Source of the DNA: Cryptomeria japonica
Lineage: Eukaryota; Streptophyta; Pinopsida; Cupressales; Cupressaceae
NCBI RefSeq assembly: GCF_030272615.1
Contig: NC_081415.1
Location: 232,259,303 to 232,323,302, forward strand
Direction: 5' to 3'
Length of the DNA stretch: 64,000 bases
Shown: one piece after another, positions 47,035 to 59,099 of the stretch
Position numbering within the stretch: the stretch's first letter is position 1
How the letters are laid out: each line of letters opens with the position of its first letter
Made by a program: the position numbers and the translations under genes
Notes under the pieces: generated by a model
What the model was told of the DNA's origin: nothing
Databases searched by the model: none
What the model saw: the letters and a program-made list of their open reading frames with translations, nothing else

Positions 47035-48218
47035 TGTAATGGTGAAAATTAAGGTTTCCACCATAGGAGGAAGAAACCACTAATTTATGACATAGGGATC
47101 ATTACATTAAATAGGGAGGTAAATCTAACGAATCTCGCCACAAACTAGCAAGGTTAAGAGCTGAGAGTTCTATTAGATTTATTGGGATTGGATTGAATTG
47201 CCCTCTTTTGAGTTGAATTTTGAAAAATGCTGAAATTAGGGTAAATGTGTTGGAATTAATGTAAAAATAAATGAATAGTAAGCAATCATCGGATTGAGCT
47301 ACGAACTTGGATCTGAGGATTGTAAGAGGATTCAAATATGTTCCTAGAAGGAGCTCTTGATTTGTCGAGACTGGTGTGGTGGTCACTCTGGTCCTCTGCA
47401 CTTTTCACACTCCAATGGGAGATCAATATGTCTCTATAAATAAAGCTTATCCTAAAGATCACAACTTTGTATCTATTATTGCGCACACTAGAGAAGGGAA
47501 ATAGGTTGGGAATAGGGGTTTGCCTTAGGTCAAACCTCGGTTTTGGAATTAACCATGAAATAGAAATGAAATCTGATTGAATTGCAAGAAAGGAAATATT
47601 CTCCTTTTGAGGGAGATGTTGAATAATGACTGAAACACAAACGTTATACCTCCTTGTGAAGTTTTATTTGTCTTCACATGGAATTAGGGTTTTATGAAGT
47701 CTTCAATAACATAGAACATGAATGTCAACTCCAATGCTTGAATTTTGACTTTTTCTCTACTCCAATGCTTGAAAGAAGATTGATTGCTTGCTTGCCTGAA
47801 CTTGAATGCTTGATTTCTTGATTTCGAATTGAATTTCATGTATGGATGCTAAAATGAGAGGGATAGACCTCCTTTTATACTTTCTCATCGAAAAAAAATT
47901 AATTTTCTGACATGAGTCGACACAAAGCTGGAATTCCCGTTTGCATTTCATAACCGTTAAGGGGCCCAAATTTGGGTCCTAATTGGGAGGACTAGGGCAC
48001 TGAGCACTCTGGTCCTAAGGAAACCAGGGTGCCATGCCCTGGTCCTGCCCAATCAAAGACCACAATTTAAGGGCATGATGGGGTGTGTATAGAAAATGGT
48101 GATAAATTTGCATAGCATGAGCAAAAATAGGTCCCTTTCAAGCCTCAGAGCATGAATTCTAAGGTGAGGGCCCAAATGCGAACAAAATTGTAATGGAGTA
48201 CAATTCAGGATTGCTACA
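47035..48218 (-). repeat. Solo LTR I inserted in the RNase H of element H
   Basis: 1,184 bp; plus-strand ends tgtaatggtg and attgctaca (TG...CA). A perfect TSD ctcta lies at 47,030-47,034 and 48,219-48,223. Contains accagagtgctcagtgcc-type GC-richer words on the minus strand and a TATA-like tataaaagga (minus strand) near 47,873. No internal sequence remains. The family is not represented elsewhere in the window, as far as I can see. The strand is inferred from the TATA box. Confidence 0.85.
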
Positions 48219-48680
48219 CTCTACAACCTTCTCTCTTAGGAAATGATGTTGGATAGAAATGTGTTTAGTCATTGAATGCATCACATAATTATTTGAAATG
48301 TTTATAGTGCTAGTGTTATCACACATGACATGAATAGGCTCATCAAACACCATCTTGACATCCTTCAATTTTTTCTTCATACACATCACTTGAGTGCAAC
48401 AATATACTCAGCTTTTGTAGTTTATAAGGATACTAGATCCTGATTCTTATTGAACTAAGAGACCAATTTGTTTCCCAAGAAAAATCCACTAGTACTAGTA
48501 CTTCTTTTTTATCCACACAACTAGCCCAAACAAAATTAGTAAAGGCCTTCAAGGAAAATTCATCATCCTTATTGTACCACAAACCATAATCTTTATGAGA
48601 ACATTCTTTAAAAAACCTTTTCATGAGATTTTTAAAGGTTATCTTGATATCTAGCAACCGAATATACTGCATGCATAATG
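48219..48680 (-). pseudogene. Element H RNase H, main part
   Basis: Minus strand: KDYGLWYNKDDEFSLKAFTN, SWASCVDKK-like sequence with frameshifts (48,672-48,433), then MKKKLKDVKMVFDEPIHVMC, DNTSTINISNNYVMHSMTKH and HHFLREKVVE (48,389-48,223). Interrupted by LTR I at the C-terminus. Confidence 0.8.
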
Positions 48681-49520
48681 TCAGGTCTAGAAGCAGTCAG
48701 ATACAAATAGTCCATTGATCATAGACCAATAAAGAGTTTGATAAACTTCTAGAGACTCATCATCTTTTCTCAAATGACATCCAATAGCCATGGGGGTACT
48801 CATTGGTTTAGAGTTCTCCATATAAAATTTATTCAACATATCCTTGAAATATTTAGCTTGATAAATAAAGATACCATCATTTATTTGAGCAGCTTGAAGA
48901 CCAAGAAAGAAGGACGACTCACCTAATAGACATCTCAAAATCTGTATGCATTTCTTTTGTAAATTTCTTACATACATTATCATCTCCACCAAAGATAATA
49001 TCATCAACATATACAATGACTATCAAAAGCATGTCTTCCTCAATCTCAAAGTAAAGATTTCTATCTGCAGTACCTTTCATGAATCTTTATTGTAAGTACT
49101 TATCTAATCTTTCATACCAAGCCCTAGGGGCTTATTTGAGACCATACAAAGCATTTTTGAGTCTACATAACATGTCTAGATCTTCTAATAATTGAAAACC
49201 ATCAAACTTCTCTATGTAAACTTCTTCCTCTAGATCACCATTCAAGAAGGCAAACTTGGCATCCATCTAATATACCTTGAATTTCTTATGTGTTGCAAAG
49301 GCAAGAAACATCTTGGTTGCCTCCATCCTTGCCAATAGAGAGAATGTCTCCTCAAAATCAATCTCTTCTACTTGTGAATAACCCTTACAAATAAATTTTT
49401 CATTATTCCTATTTGTAGATCTAGGGACTAATTCCCATGTTTGATTCTTCTCAATTTGATCCAATTCTTCTTATATTTCTTTTAGCCACCCTTCATCTTT
49501 TCTAGCATCAATAAAGGTCT
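48681..49520 (-). pseudogene. Element H reverse transcriptase
   Basis: Minus-strand blocks: DQIEKNQTWELVPRSTN, FICKGYSQVEEIDFEETFSL, MEATKMFLAFATHKKFKVY (49,464-49,267), FLNGDLEEEVYIEKFDGF-like sequence in another frame, LYGLK-APRAWYERLD, the YVDD box (minus-strand tatgttgatgat, 49,000-49,011), and SSFFLGLQAAQINDGIFIYQ to about 48,690. Several stops and frameshifts. Confidence 0.85.
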
Positions 49521-50930
49521 TGGGTTCCACCTTTGAAAGGAGACACAGGTTCACTTGCTCACTTGCTTTTGCAAATCTTCTTCTAGTCTATACACCTTCA
49601 TTCTTATCACCAATGATCTTATCTTTTGAATGATTATTTTAAGCTAACTTTGTTGAAGTTTTAGGGGGCTTCTCTAATTCCTTTCCTTTTTCTTCTTTCT
49701 CTTATTCATTATCTTCTTCTTTGATTCAGGTAGGTTCTTCTAATCTACAATCCTCAGGTTCTTGTTCATTCTAGCTCCAATCTTCATCTACTCTAACATT
49801 TGTGCTTTCAACTATCCTTTGCAACCTCTTATTGTAGCATCTATAGGCCTTTCTCCTTGTGGAGTAACCAAGGAAGATCCCTTCATCACTTCTTGAATCA
49901 AACTTTCCAAGATCTTCATCTCTTCTGATGTAACATTTGTTGCCAAAATTTTTGAAATACTTGGCTGTTGGAGGTCTTTAGTGCCATAGCTCATAGGGGC
50001 TCTTAGATTTAATGACCCTTACTTGCACCCTATCAAGAATATGGACAAAAATATGTACTACCTCTTTCCAATATATATTAGGCAAATTAGCATATTTCAT
50101 CATTGTTCTAGCCATCTCTTGAGTTGTCCTATTTTTCCTTTCAACTACCCCATTCTATTGAGGGGTCCTAGGAGTAGACAAATTCCTCCTAATGCCATGG
50201 TCTTCACAAAAAAATTAAAACTCATTTGAAGTAAATTCACCGCCTCTATCAAACCTTAGACACTTGATCTTAGCATCTACCTCATTTTTTACCATATATT
50301 TGAAATATTTTAACTTATCTAGAGCTTCTGATTTCTCTCTCAATAATGTAACCCATGAAATTATAGAGTAATCATTAATAACCAACATAAATTACTTTTT
50401 ATCATTGAGTCCTTGAGTTGTGGTTTGTCAACATAATTTAGTATGTACCAACTCTAGAGGTTTTCTAGTAAAGTACTCCTTGTTCTTGAACTTGGTCCTT
50501 ATATGTTTTTCCATTTGACATTCCTTGCATAACGGCTTTGTAGGCTTGATGATCTTTGACATATCTCTAATCACATGTGTAGAGTTTATCTTTACCATGT
50601 TTTCAAATTTTATGTGATCCATCCTCTTGTGTCATATCTAATATTTACTATATTCTGCCAACAGACAACTTCCTTCTTTAGCATCCTTCAAATGATAAAC
50701 ATTTCCATCAATTCTTGTTCCTTCTCCAACAAGATTTTATAAGCTACCTTTTCTTATTTCACAACCTCTATCATGAAATGTGAGATTATATCCTTTGTTG
50801 CACAATTGACTAGCATTTATAAGATTATGTTTCAATCCCTTAACATAAAGGACATCCCTTGTCTTCTGTTTTCCATCAATAGTTATAGTTCCTTTTTCCA
50901 TAGATTTGTGTAGAACTTTCATCACCAAAC
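49521..50930 (-). pseudogene. Element H integrase and pre-integrase region
   Basis: Minus strand from 50,928: VRF-like start, KQKTRDVLYVKGLKHNLINA, then HHCC remnants with CKECQMEKHIRTKFKNKEYF (50,560-50,480). Catalytic core follows in another frame (about 50,270-50,130): CLRFDRGGEFTSNEF and NGVVERKNRTT with the Glu. Next come ELWH, KCYIRRDEDLGKFDSRSDE (about 49,920-49,870) and RKAYRCYNKRLQRIVEST. 49,812-49,521 is the linker to RT. Confidence 0.8.
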
Positions 50931-52075
50931 CTTACCGATCCTCCATTCTATTTGTCAAGGTTGATGAATTTTCTCTTATCACTGGTCATGTGATTAGAAT
51001 ATCCACTATCAATTACCCAAGTATTTATTTGGTTCTTATTTTGCATGGAAGGCAATCCACACAATCGTTAATTTTTTACCATTCTTAGTTTGTAGAGTAC
51101 TAGATCCCTTACATTTTTCAACATTACTAATTTTTTCATCAACTATCACATCCATAAATAGTGTCTCATAATTTGAATCATCACAACCCTCATCCTCAGA
51201 TGAATGACTGCTCTCTTTTGAATAAAAGCTTCTTTTGGGCTTCTCTCTAGAATTTCTATCTTCTCTAATACTATATTTTTTAAAAGTACACTTAGAAGTA
51301 AAATGACTAATCCTTCCACAATTTAAAAATTTGAAAGGTAATTTACCCTTGTATTTGCCAGTGCATTTCTTCCATCTTCTTACAAAGTTTACTTCAACTT
51401 CATCAAGACCCTCACACTAATCAACATCATTTGTAGTCTTCTTATTGATTTTGAAAGTAGCTTCTCTTTTAGGATCAATTTCACCAAACTCCCTCATCTC
51501 AAAGTTAGTCAGAGAAACATATAGTTGATTCATTGTATATTTATCCAAATCCTTACATTCTTCAATAGCAAATACCTTAGGACAATAAGATTTAGGAAGA
51601 GATTTGAGTACCTTTTTTACAATATCATCTTCTTTTAGTTCACCATTGAGACCCTTGATACTGGTTACCACATCATCAACTTAGAGCATAAAGCTACTAG
51701 TGTTTTCATCCTCAAACATCTTCAAATTCCTAAACTTACACTTGAAATTTTGTAACTTGATTTTCCTCACCTTTTCATCTCCTTCAAAAATGCTATTTAG
51801 TTTCTCCCACATTTCTTTAGTAGTGCCATAGTGCATCACCTTCACAAGTTTTGAACCTACTAAACCACTCATGATAGCATTCCTTGCTTTGCTATTTTAT
51901 TTATATAGCCTAATATCAACTGCAACAATTTGAGGAGGAGAAAATGTATAACCATCTCTAACTGAATCCCACACTCTAAACACTAATGAAGCTAGACAAC
52001 CTTCTATTCTATATTTCCAAAAGGTGAAGTTTGTGCCATCAAATTTAGGTGCCTTGTGAGCTCCATCTTGTGCCA
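50931..52075 (-). pseudogene. Element H gag and protease
   Basis: ATG 52,075 begins MAQDGAHKAPKFDGTNFTFW, the copia gag start style. In the same frame follow MSGLVGSKLVKVMHYGTTKE, KIKLQNFKCKFRNLKMFEDE and KGLNGELKEDDIVKKVLKSL, ending at 51,417, broken by stops at about 51,896 and 51,680. A degenerate knuckle FLNCGRISHFTSKC lies near 51,320. Protease: WVIDSGYSNHMTSDKRKFIN near 51,020 with Asp-Ser-Gly. Confidence 0.85.
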
Positions 52076-52120
52076 TTTTGGATCTTTCCTCAAGAAGGTT
52101 ATGCTTCCTTAGAGGAACTT

Positions 52121-52134
52121 GGCTTTTGAAACCA
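52121..52134 (-). promoter_or_regulatory. Element H primer binding site (degenerate)
   Basis: Minus strand tggtttcaaaagcc, a mutated tggtatcagagcc, two bases after the LTR end. Confidence 0.7.
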
Positions 52135-52136
52135 AT

Positions 52137-54082
52137 TGTTAAACACACCCAAAGACTCAAAGGGGGGGGGGGTGAATCAGTTGAACAAATTTTCATAATA
52201 TAATTTAATTCAAATTCAACTTTAAACTTTAAAATGATCAACAACAAAGAAAGATAAGCAATGAACACACATAAACAAGAGAACACTAGATTAACATGGA
52301 AAACCCAAGAAAGGAAAAATCACGGTTAGAGTTAATTCACACTATATAAACAATATTATAATTTTTTTTAGAGCTCACTACTCTAGAAGGATTTGTAGAC
52401 TAAAGATCACTTCACTAGGGCAAGATGCAAATAACTTGTTAGGGAGAACCATTGTCTTTAAGCAAGATATATGAATTATTGAGTTACAATGAATATGCTT
52501 TCAAGATCACAAAATCCACCAATCTCCCTAATATGTTGTTGCTCTTGACTCACTACCTCAAGCAACCACTAGGCAATTCAGCTCCAATACTTCCACCACA
52601 CACACTTGTTGCTGCAAGTTCACATCTTTCACATTCCACACACAACCGCACTCTTTGTAATTGACCTGATCTTCTTTACATACCATTCACACCATCTTAA
52701 GACATTGATTAGGTTAGCCATAATAGATGAAAAGAAGTAATCCCACAAGGTCGATGATAAAACCTAATTATAGTGAAATATGTCCTCTCTAAGAGATAGA
52801 GAGGACTTATAATCATCTTAATACATCATCTAATATGGTCCCAAACATCAAACACGCTAGTACACATCCTCCAAGGGTTAGCAACAGGGTAACGTGTAGC
52901 ACATAACCAGACGACCTAAAAACACTTTCTCCAATTGAATTCCCATAATGTGGATCCTCACAAACCATACTAAAACCAAAAAACAATTCAACACATCTTT
53001 CAATGCTGGTAGAGACCCCCTAAAGATGCACTGCAAGCAAAATAACAAACCTTGTTGGCCAAATTGCTGCCAATTACCTTGAAAACCAATACCAAACCAT
53101 ATGTGACACCAAGCAGACCATCCAACATCATGTAGATCACATAGCTGCATTTCATGAACCCTCAACAACATCCTCATATAATTCTTCCACATTGTCAAGC
53201 CAAAAATTAGCTTGCAAAACCAAACTGATACATAATTCTTCAATACGGGAATGTTAGGCACTTTATCATTCAATAGACATACTTCCATAAAAAATTATCA
53301 CCCGCAATCTAAGATGAGATGTTGCATAGATGTTATAAGCATGCCTTCTGATCTGTAAAAACAAAAATCCTTAAAGAAAAGAAATACAAAGCATTCTCTG
53401 GACCAGTCCTAACCAATCAACACACTGACAACATATTGTTATTACTAGAGACATCAGTTGTAACATGACAAACCTGAAAAGATGAGACTGCAACATTCAC
53501 ATAGCATAAACATTATACCCAAAACCACAAGATCATATCTACAAAAGTGGAGGAATGCAAAGCATTCTTTTAGACTACATTCAACACACCTTCCTACACT
53601 CTTCATCAACATCTAGATACAAGGACACTACTTGCTCACTTTGGAGCAACATAAAAGATAATACAACAGTCTGTAGTGTTCTTAGAACCATCTAGAAACC
53701 ATCACTTCATCACCATTCTTCTAATCCTCACCTCAATGCATCTAATCTTCATCCATCATCATGATAGTATCATCAATATCATCACAACATACTGAGTGTA
53801 GACATCAACACCAATAAGGTGGACATCCACAACAAGGAACCTCTTTGTTCATTCATCTTGAATCTCCAATAACCTTTTGCACACACATCTAGTCAAAAAT
53901 TATGACAATAGATACAAACAATCTCTAGTAGACACAACATATACTTTCACCACCAAAGAGCTAACAACAATCTCTAATACAAACTAACAATCACATCTTA
54001 ATATTGTGTATATCATCAACACACAAATCGAGGGATGACATCAATGACAACACCAAATAATCAATGACAACAATTGCCAATA
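52137..54082 (-). repeat. Element H 5' LTR (full length)
   Basis: 1,946 bp; plus-strand start tgttaaacacaccc, end attgccaata (partner gccagca, so the CA is mutated). Contains a G-tract (52,164-52,172) then tgaatcag, which is the U5 C-tract on the element strand. Its inner half matches 38,907-39,222 plus 45,937-46,613. Confidence 0.8.
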
Positions 54083-54720
54083 GTTATAATGTATATTAAT
54101 ATTATTTTGGTGCATGTAGGGGATCTAGGGATGTACATGCATCACATGGGTTAGAAATTCTCAGGGCTAGTTTATTTGTTGTATATAAAATTGGGATAAA
54201 TATTTAGTGTGGGTTTGCATATTAAGAAAATATTTAATATTAGAAAAACTTAGTACCAAAAAGGAAATGACTGGGGGAAATATTTTTAATCTCATGGTAT
54301 TGGTTATATGGTTTATGTAATACCACTTGGTGGTTTTTGTTCACTAGCTTATGTCTATAAAAGCAAGCACATTATATTTGTTTAAGGTTGGCCATGATTT
54401 TCTCTAAGGATAGTTTAGGGTTGGCTTGTGTAAGAATCTCTTATAGGTTTCACAAGTGAGGGTTTGAAGCATGGATTTGGATGTGTGGCTATCTCATTTC
54501 CTTGTTCACATCAAGTGCATGTAAAGAGCTTGATGTTTTAGAGATATTCATGGAGACTTTGTAGATGTATTATAATCTATATTGCTAAATAATACGAGTG
54601 ATGGATGCTTTTGGAGGATGGGTTTTTTCCTCTTGAGTGTTTTCTTGGGGTATATCTTATGTCATCTTTGATTGTATGTTTTTTATATTAATAAGCAACA
54701 AAACAAGGATGTTCCCTATA
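54083..54720 (+). repeat. LTR-like remnant with TATA box
   Basis: Contains tctataaaagcaagc (about 54,355) followed about 250 bp later by ggatgggttttttcctcttg and agtgttttcttgggg, the same R-U5-like ending seen at 1343-2227. Exact ends and TSD not found. Probably a broken copia-type LTR. Confidence 0.4.
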
Positions 54721-54989
54721 AAAAATAACCCAAAGAGCATAAAGTTAGTAGTAAAAGCAATAGTGGAACATTAACAACACATTAATAGCCAACTAACATA
54801 AAAAACTAATGATCAACAACACACAAAAAGAAAATTACACCTTTGGAACCCTTGTCTAGCAAGTTATCTAAACTACTTAAAATGTTAGCAAAAGGCCACC
54901 TACAACCATAAACATAAGTAATATCTATACTAGTAAAAGTTTTAACATAGGGTCGAAAACAACATTAACAACAAAAAGTAAAGTAAAAT
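54721..54989. other. Non-coding A-rich spacer
   Basis: About 270 bp of A-rich DNA (acaacacaca, aacaaaaag words), possibly the 3' continuation of pseudogene G. No motif recognised. Confidence 0.35.
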
Positions 54990-57560
54990 CATCCCTAGCG
55001 ACCATCCCTGAATTTGCAACTGGAGCCTAGTGGAGGACATTGGACCAATCTTCAATGAGGAACTTAAACAGGTCCTTGTAATTTCCTTCCTCTGCCTCAT
55101 CAGCTCCCAAGATCTTTTTCTGCATCAGGCATAAGGAGGTGGCGAAATTATGCATAACCCTCAAGCTGAATTGGGAGACACTGCCTGTTAGGCCCAATAT
55201 GGAAAGCTAATGTACTGAGAGGGGAGGGGTGAATCAGTACTTCAAATCCTTTTATCAACAATATCTTTACTATGATGCATAAACCAAAAACTGTTGTAAC
55301 ATAACATAAAGCTAAAACAAATAAGTAACAATCATACATGATTCACTCCATAACACATATATTTTGGTTATGCAGAAACTCTTGGTTAGAGAGAAAAACT
55401 ACGGCGGGGATGGCACCCACAACTTCACTACAACAATAATAAAGAGTGCTCGGTTAGAGCTACATGTTTAGCTATTTATGATAGCTTACCCTGTTAGGAG
55501 TAACAAGATATGTTAGATCTACCTTGCTAAAGGATTTTACAACACTTTATATAAATGTTGCACCTGGTTAGAGGATTTACAATTTATAGACTTGATTAAA
55601 GTCTTTTACCCTATTAAAGGTTTCTCTTACAATTTCAAAATATTACAATAAGATTTTACAAATATTTGTAACTTTACATCTGAAATGCTGTAGCATATTC
55701 TATATGCTCAAAATAAGATTACCTTGCCTATGGCATACCTCGGTAACTCATAAAGTAACTCGGTAAACCCTTCTATTTACTCTGTTCTTTGACTGTTCTC
55801 TGATAACCTTCTCAGTGACCTCTGTGTCTCTGTAACAGTCATAATACTCTGTGATTTCTCATGTATCACATAAGTCTTGCTTCATTCACATATGCACACA
55901 CATTTCTCTCATTCACATATATCTCTAACCCTAAATTCATGCTGTATAAATAGACTTCTCATGTCGGTGATTTGATTCATTGCTTCGATCTTACAAACAT
56001 GATTTCTCGAATAAATAACCATGCAAAATATTTCATTGGTTAGATGACCTCAAAATTATACAAAATCTATATGTGCAATTTTCAATGTGATAACGATTCT
56101 ATGTGCCTCAATCTTGTAACACGTTTTCATATGTGTGTCCAAGTTCAATGAATCTGGTAACACGTTTCACTTGGTGTATTATCTTTACTGCTCCGTAGAC
56201 ATGAAATAACACTCGGTAGACAGCTTGGTGTACACTAGGCTTTGTGACTGTTTTCCTTCTGTAACCGACTAGACTGTTCATACCGACTAAATATTTCGAT
56301 AGTGGTAACCGACTAGAGTATAGAATGACTTTGTATATAAAACTAATGGCAATTTGATAAGTAGTAACACTGCCAAGTTTCCTTTCAAGTTCAGATACCT
56401 TGGCTTTGACCTTTTCCAACTCATTAACATTGATTTTGCATTCAAAATAGGTCTCATCCCGCTGGATTATATAGGTCCCTTTTGTCTTGGGTTTTTTAAT
56501 CTCCACTTCATATCATCAATGAGATCAATTGAACTCTTTGAAATATGGGTGGAGTTGTCATCATTCTCAGAGGTTTCCAGGTTTCCTCCTCCTTTCCCCC
56601 CCTTTGTCAATTTCCTCACTTTTTCTTTCCTTCTCATCCTTTCTACCCATCTCCACCTCATCCTTAATATCATAGCCCACTAAGTTCTTCAATTTTCCTT
56701 TCTCGACAAAGCGGGTGGCCAACCTATATGACCTCCTAAGGGTGTTTTCATTCTTACTAAAATCTTCCCCCGCTTCCTTTTCCTCCTTGCTAACCTCTTG
56801 GATGGTCAATTTGGGCTTTTTAACAGCGGAGAAGGTTTTTTTCCCTTTTTTGTTGCTACTGCTAAGGAGCAGGGCTTTGCATTTAGGGTCCCTCGATTCA
56901 TTTTTCAATCACTGTGGGAGATTCAAGAAACTCAGGTCGAGAAGCAATTTTGGCAGCACCCCAGAATCAACATATGCTTTTTCATGCTAGGGCTAGGGAT
57001 ACCATGGTCGAGGGTAGGAAAGCAAGGTGTGGGACTTACTGCACAATAATTTGTTGGGGGGGGGGCACAAAACAAGGTGAAAATGGTAGAGGTGAAAAAT
57101 AAGACCTTGGTGGAGCGGGATAGGTTTTTTCCCCTAGATTTTAGCATTCTCAATCACTTCTTCCATAGAACATTCCAAAGAATTGAGAAGGAAATAAGAC
57201 TATGATTCCTAAAATGGTTAAGCAAGGGAAAGTGGCAAAAATAAAACACTTTAAACCTTCCCTCCAGGGTGAAGTATTTCATTATCATGAAGCATACCTA
57301 GTTCCACGGGAACGATAATTTCTCTCTATCAAAGCCACCATGTAGCTTGATAGGATTCTCATTCTCCCTAAAGAACTGGTTGAGGCTATAATTATCAGAA
57401 ATGCATCTTGTCTTTTTCCATTTCTGACTTGTGGTCAGAAACCTCATTGCCTACACAATAACCTCTTCATTCACTTCAAATGAGATTCTGCCCACTGAAA
57501 TCCTTATGTTCGCCCATGAAGTAGAAAATTACATGGAGACACCCTTGTCATAGACATTGA
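54990..57560 (-). pseudogene. G: decayed ORF of unknown function with C-terminal coiled coil
   Basis: Not recognised as a named family. Minus-strand blocks in order: FLTTSQKWKKTRCISDNYSL (about 57,440), NENPIKLHGGFDREKLSFPW, VCFMIMKYFTLEGRFKVFYF and CHFPLLNHFRN (to about 57,205), LFCAPPPTNYCAVSPTPCFP (57,080). Then KKPKLTIQEVSKEEKEAGED and LRRSYRLATRFVEKGKLKN (56,840-56,700), a Lys/Glu-rich region, and EVEIKKPKTKG. A coiled coil KINVNELEKVKAKVSELERK (to 56,375) continues, across solo LTR F, as LGSVSQFSLRVMHNFATSLC (from 55,185) to IEDWSNVLH. Several stops and frameshifts. The mixed conserved and coiled-coil layout recalls retroelement-encoded accessory proteins, but this is only inference. 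Confidence 0.55.
55186..56369 (-). repeat. Solo LTR F inserted in pseudogene G
   Basis: 1,184 bp; plus-strand ends tgttaggccc and gtagtaaca. A perfect TSD ctgcc lies at 55,181-55,185 and 56,370-56,374. Next to the start it has gagaggggaggggtgaatca, the reverse complement of the U5 C-rich motif of the other elements, giving minus orientation. Removing it restores the coiled-coil frame of G. Confidence 0.9.
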
Positions 57561-59099
57561 TGCTTTCAATGAATTGTGACACACCACTTACATAACAAAT
57601 ATACGAGACTATGGCATCATTTTTAAATTCTTTGATGTTATGTTGTCTATTCTTTTGCATGTGGATTTTGAATACTTGTAGCACTCTTTTTAGGTTATGT
57701 GGAAATAGTTATATATGATGCAATTTCCTTTCAAAAACCACCTTTGAGTGTTTATTAGTAGGGGTGTAATGAATACAAGCCACTGATGTCTTGATTCTAG
57801 TAGGGTAAGGAATACTGAATACATGCCACTTTTATTTGATAGTTTTATTTGACTCATGTATTTTTTAGTCTTTGTAACCCTCTAATATCTTTCTTTATTA
57901 ACATCATTGGTAAAGTTTTTGAAGCCTATTCCACTTTACCTATCACATTTTTCTTACCTCACCAACACAACATCGATCTATTACTATTTACCCATGTCTT
58001 AAGAAATCCTTGAACTTAACATAAATATATATGTTGATACTCATACATGTTCAATATCAACACCTCTATAAAGCATAAACATTAGAAGTGTGAGAAGTCC
58101 TACAAGTTTCAGACCTTAAAGTGAAAGATAACCTCCAAGTGAAAGGTTGTTTCCTTCTTTATTGTAGCTAACTTCAATTGAATAAATAAAACAGATAGAA
58201 AGAATCAAAATTAAATGATTGAAATCAAATATGAGAAATACACCAAAAAATATTATTCTTCTACTTGCTAATGAATTCATAATGCCCAACTCATTAGTCA
58301 ATATAAATTTAAATAAACATAATTACAACAATGTAAAAAGCCATTGCACATATTAACCATAATAAGAAAGGATAGAGAAAATCACAATCACTACATTTGA
58401 TTAAAATTTTTTTTGGCAATGTTACCTACTAAAAAAACTAGTAGAATTTCAAACCCATAAATTAAGGTTACCTAGATCTTAAAGTGAAAATTATGAGAAA
58501 GGTCTCCATATAAGGCTTTTAAAGCGGGAGTCCACATATCCAAATCTTACCTAGAAAATGAGTCGACAACTCTTAATTACATAGACAATTCAAATTAGGA
58601 GACAATTCTAAGATAATTGAGGGACATAGTAAGAGAATGACATTACTTCATCAACTTATATGATTGAAGACAATGCTTGGTTTGAAAGCCCATTCTTGAA
58701 AATAACTCTCCATCAAGTGCATAAATTGAAGATCGTAGTAGGCAAGTGATTGCACATTTGGATATTCAATATTGCTTTGGAACCTCTTTTGCCTTGAAAA
58801 TATACTTTTACCTATATAAGCTTTTGTGGGCCATTAGTTACGCTAAGATGACAAGATCAACAATTCTTGATTGCTAGATTAACCCTTCCAATCAAATTGA
58901 AAAATTAAAAACTCTTTAAACTCTAACAAAAATTTAATTATTTCTCAAAACTTTTATAAACCATTAAAAAAACCAAATTCTAATTTATTATCAATATACA
59001 AAAAATAAGTTTGTGTAAACATCCAAACTACAACTACCCTTATTATTTGAAGAAAACCCCCAAAAAAACAAAAAGATAAAAGAAAAAGAGTTTGGGAAG
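57561..59099. other. Intergenic AT-rich DNA, nothing recognised
   Basis: No convincing ORF. Two weakly similar ttaaagtgaaa-type stretches occur (58,117 and 58,480). No TE ends seen. Confidence 0.4.

Larger units (their letters stand above)
46614..54082 (-). mobile_element. Element H: Ty1/copia retrotransposon, minus strand, heavily decayed
   Basis: On the minus strand: 5' LTR 54,082-52,137, PBS-like site, gag (52,075-51,417), protease (about 51,040), integrase (50,930-49,960), RT (49,500-48,690), RNase H (48,680-48,219 plus 47,034-46,900), PPT and 3' LTR (46,613 down, truncated). Order PR-IN-RT-RH proves copia. The left LTR lacks its outer half, so no TSD can be checked. Element D and solo LTR I are nested inside it, which makes H older than both. 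Confidence 0.85.

Noticed and set aside
47035-56369. Solo LTRs I and F as one family because both are 1,184 bp
   Set aside because: Their ends and internal sequence differ (tgtaatggtg versus tgttaggccc); equal length is coincidence.
56715-56990. Plus-strand frames of 60-91 codons (56,354-57,102)
   Set aside because: Shadows of minus-strand pseudogene G, whose blocks continue across solo LTR F.
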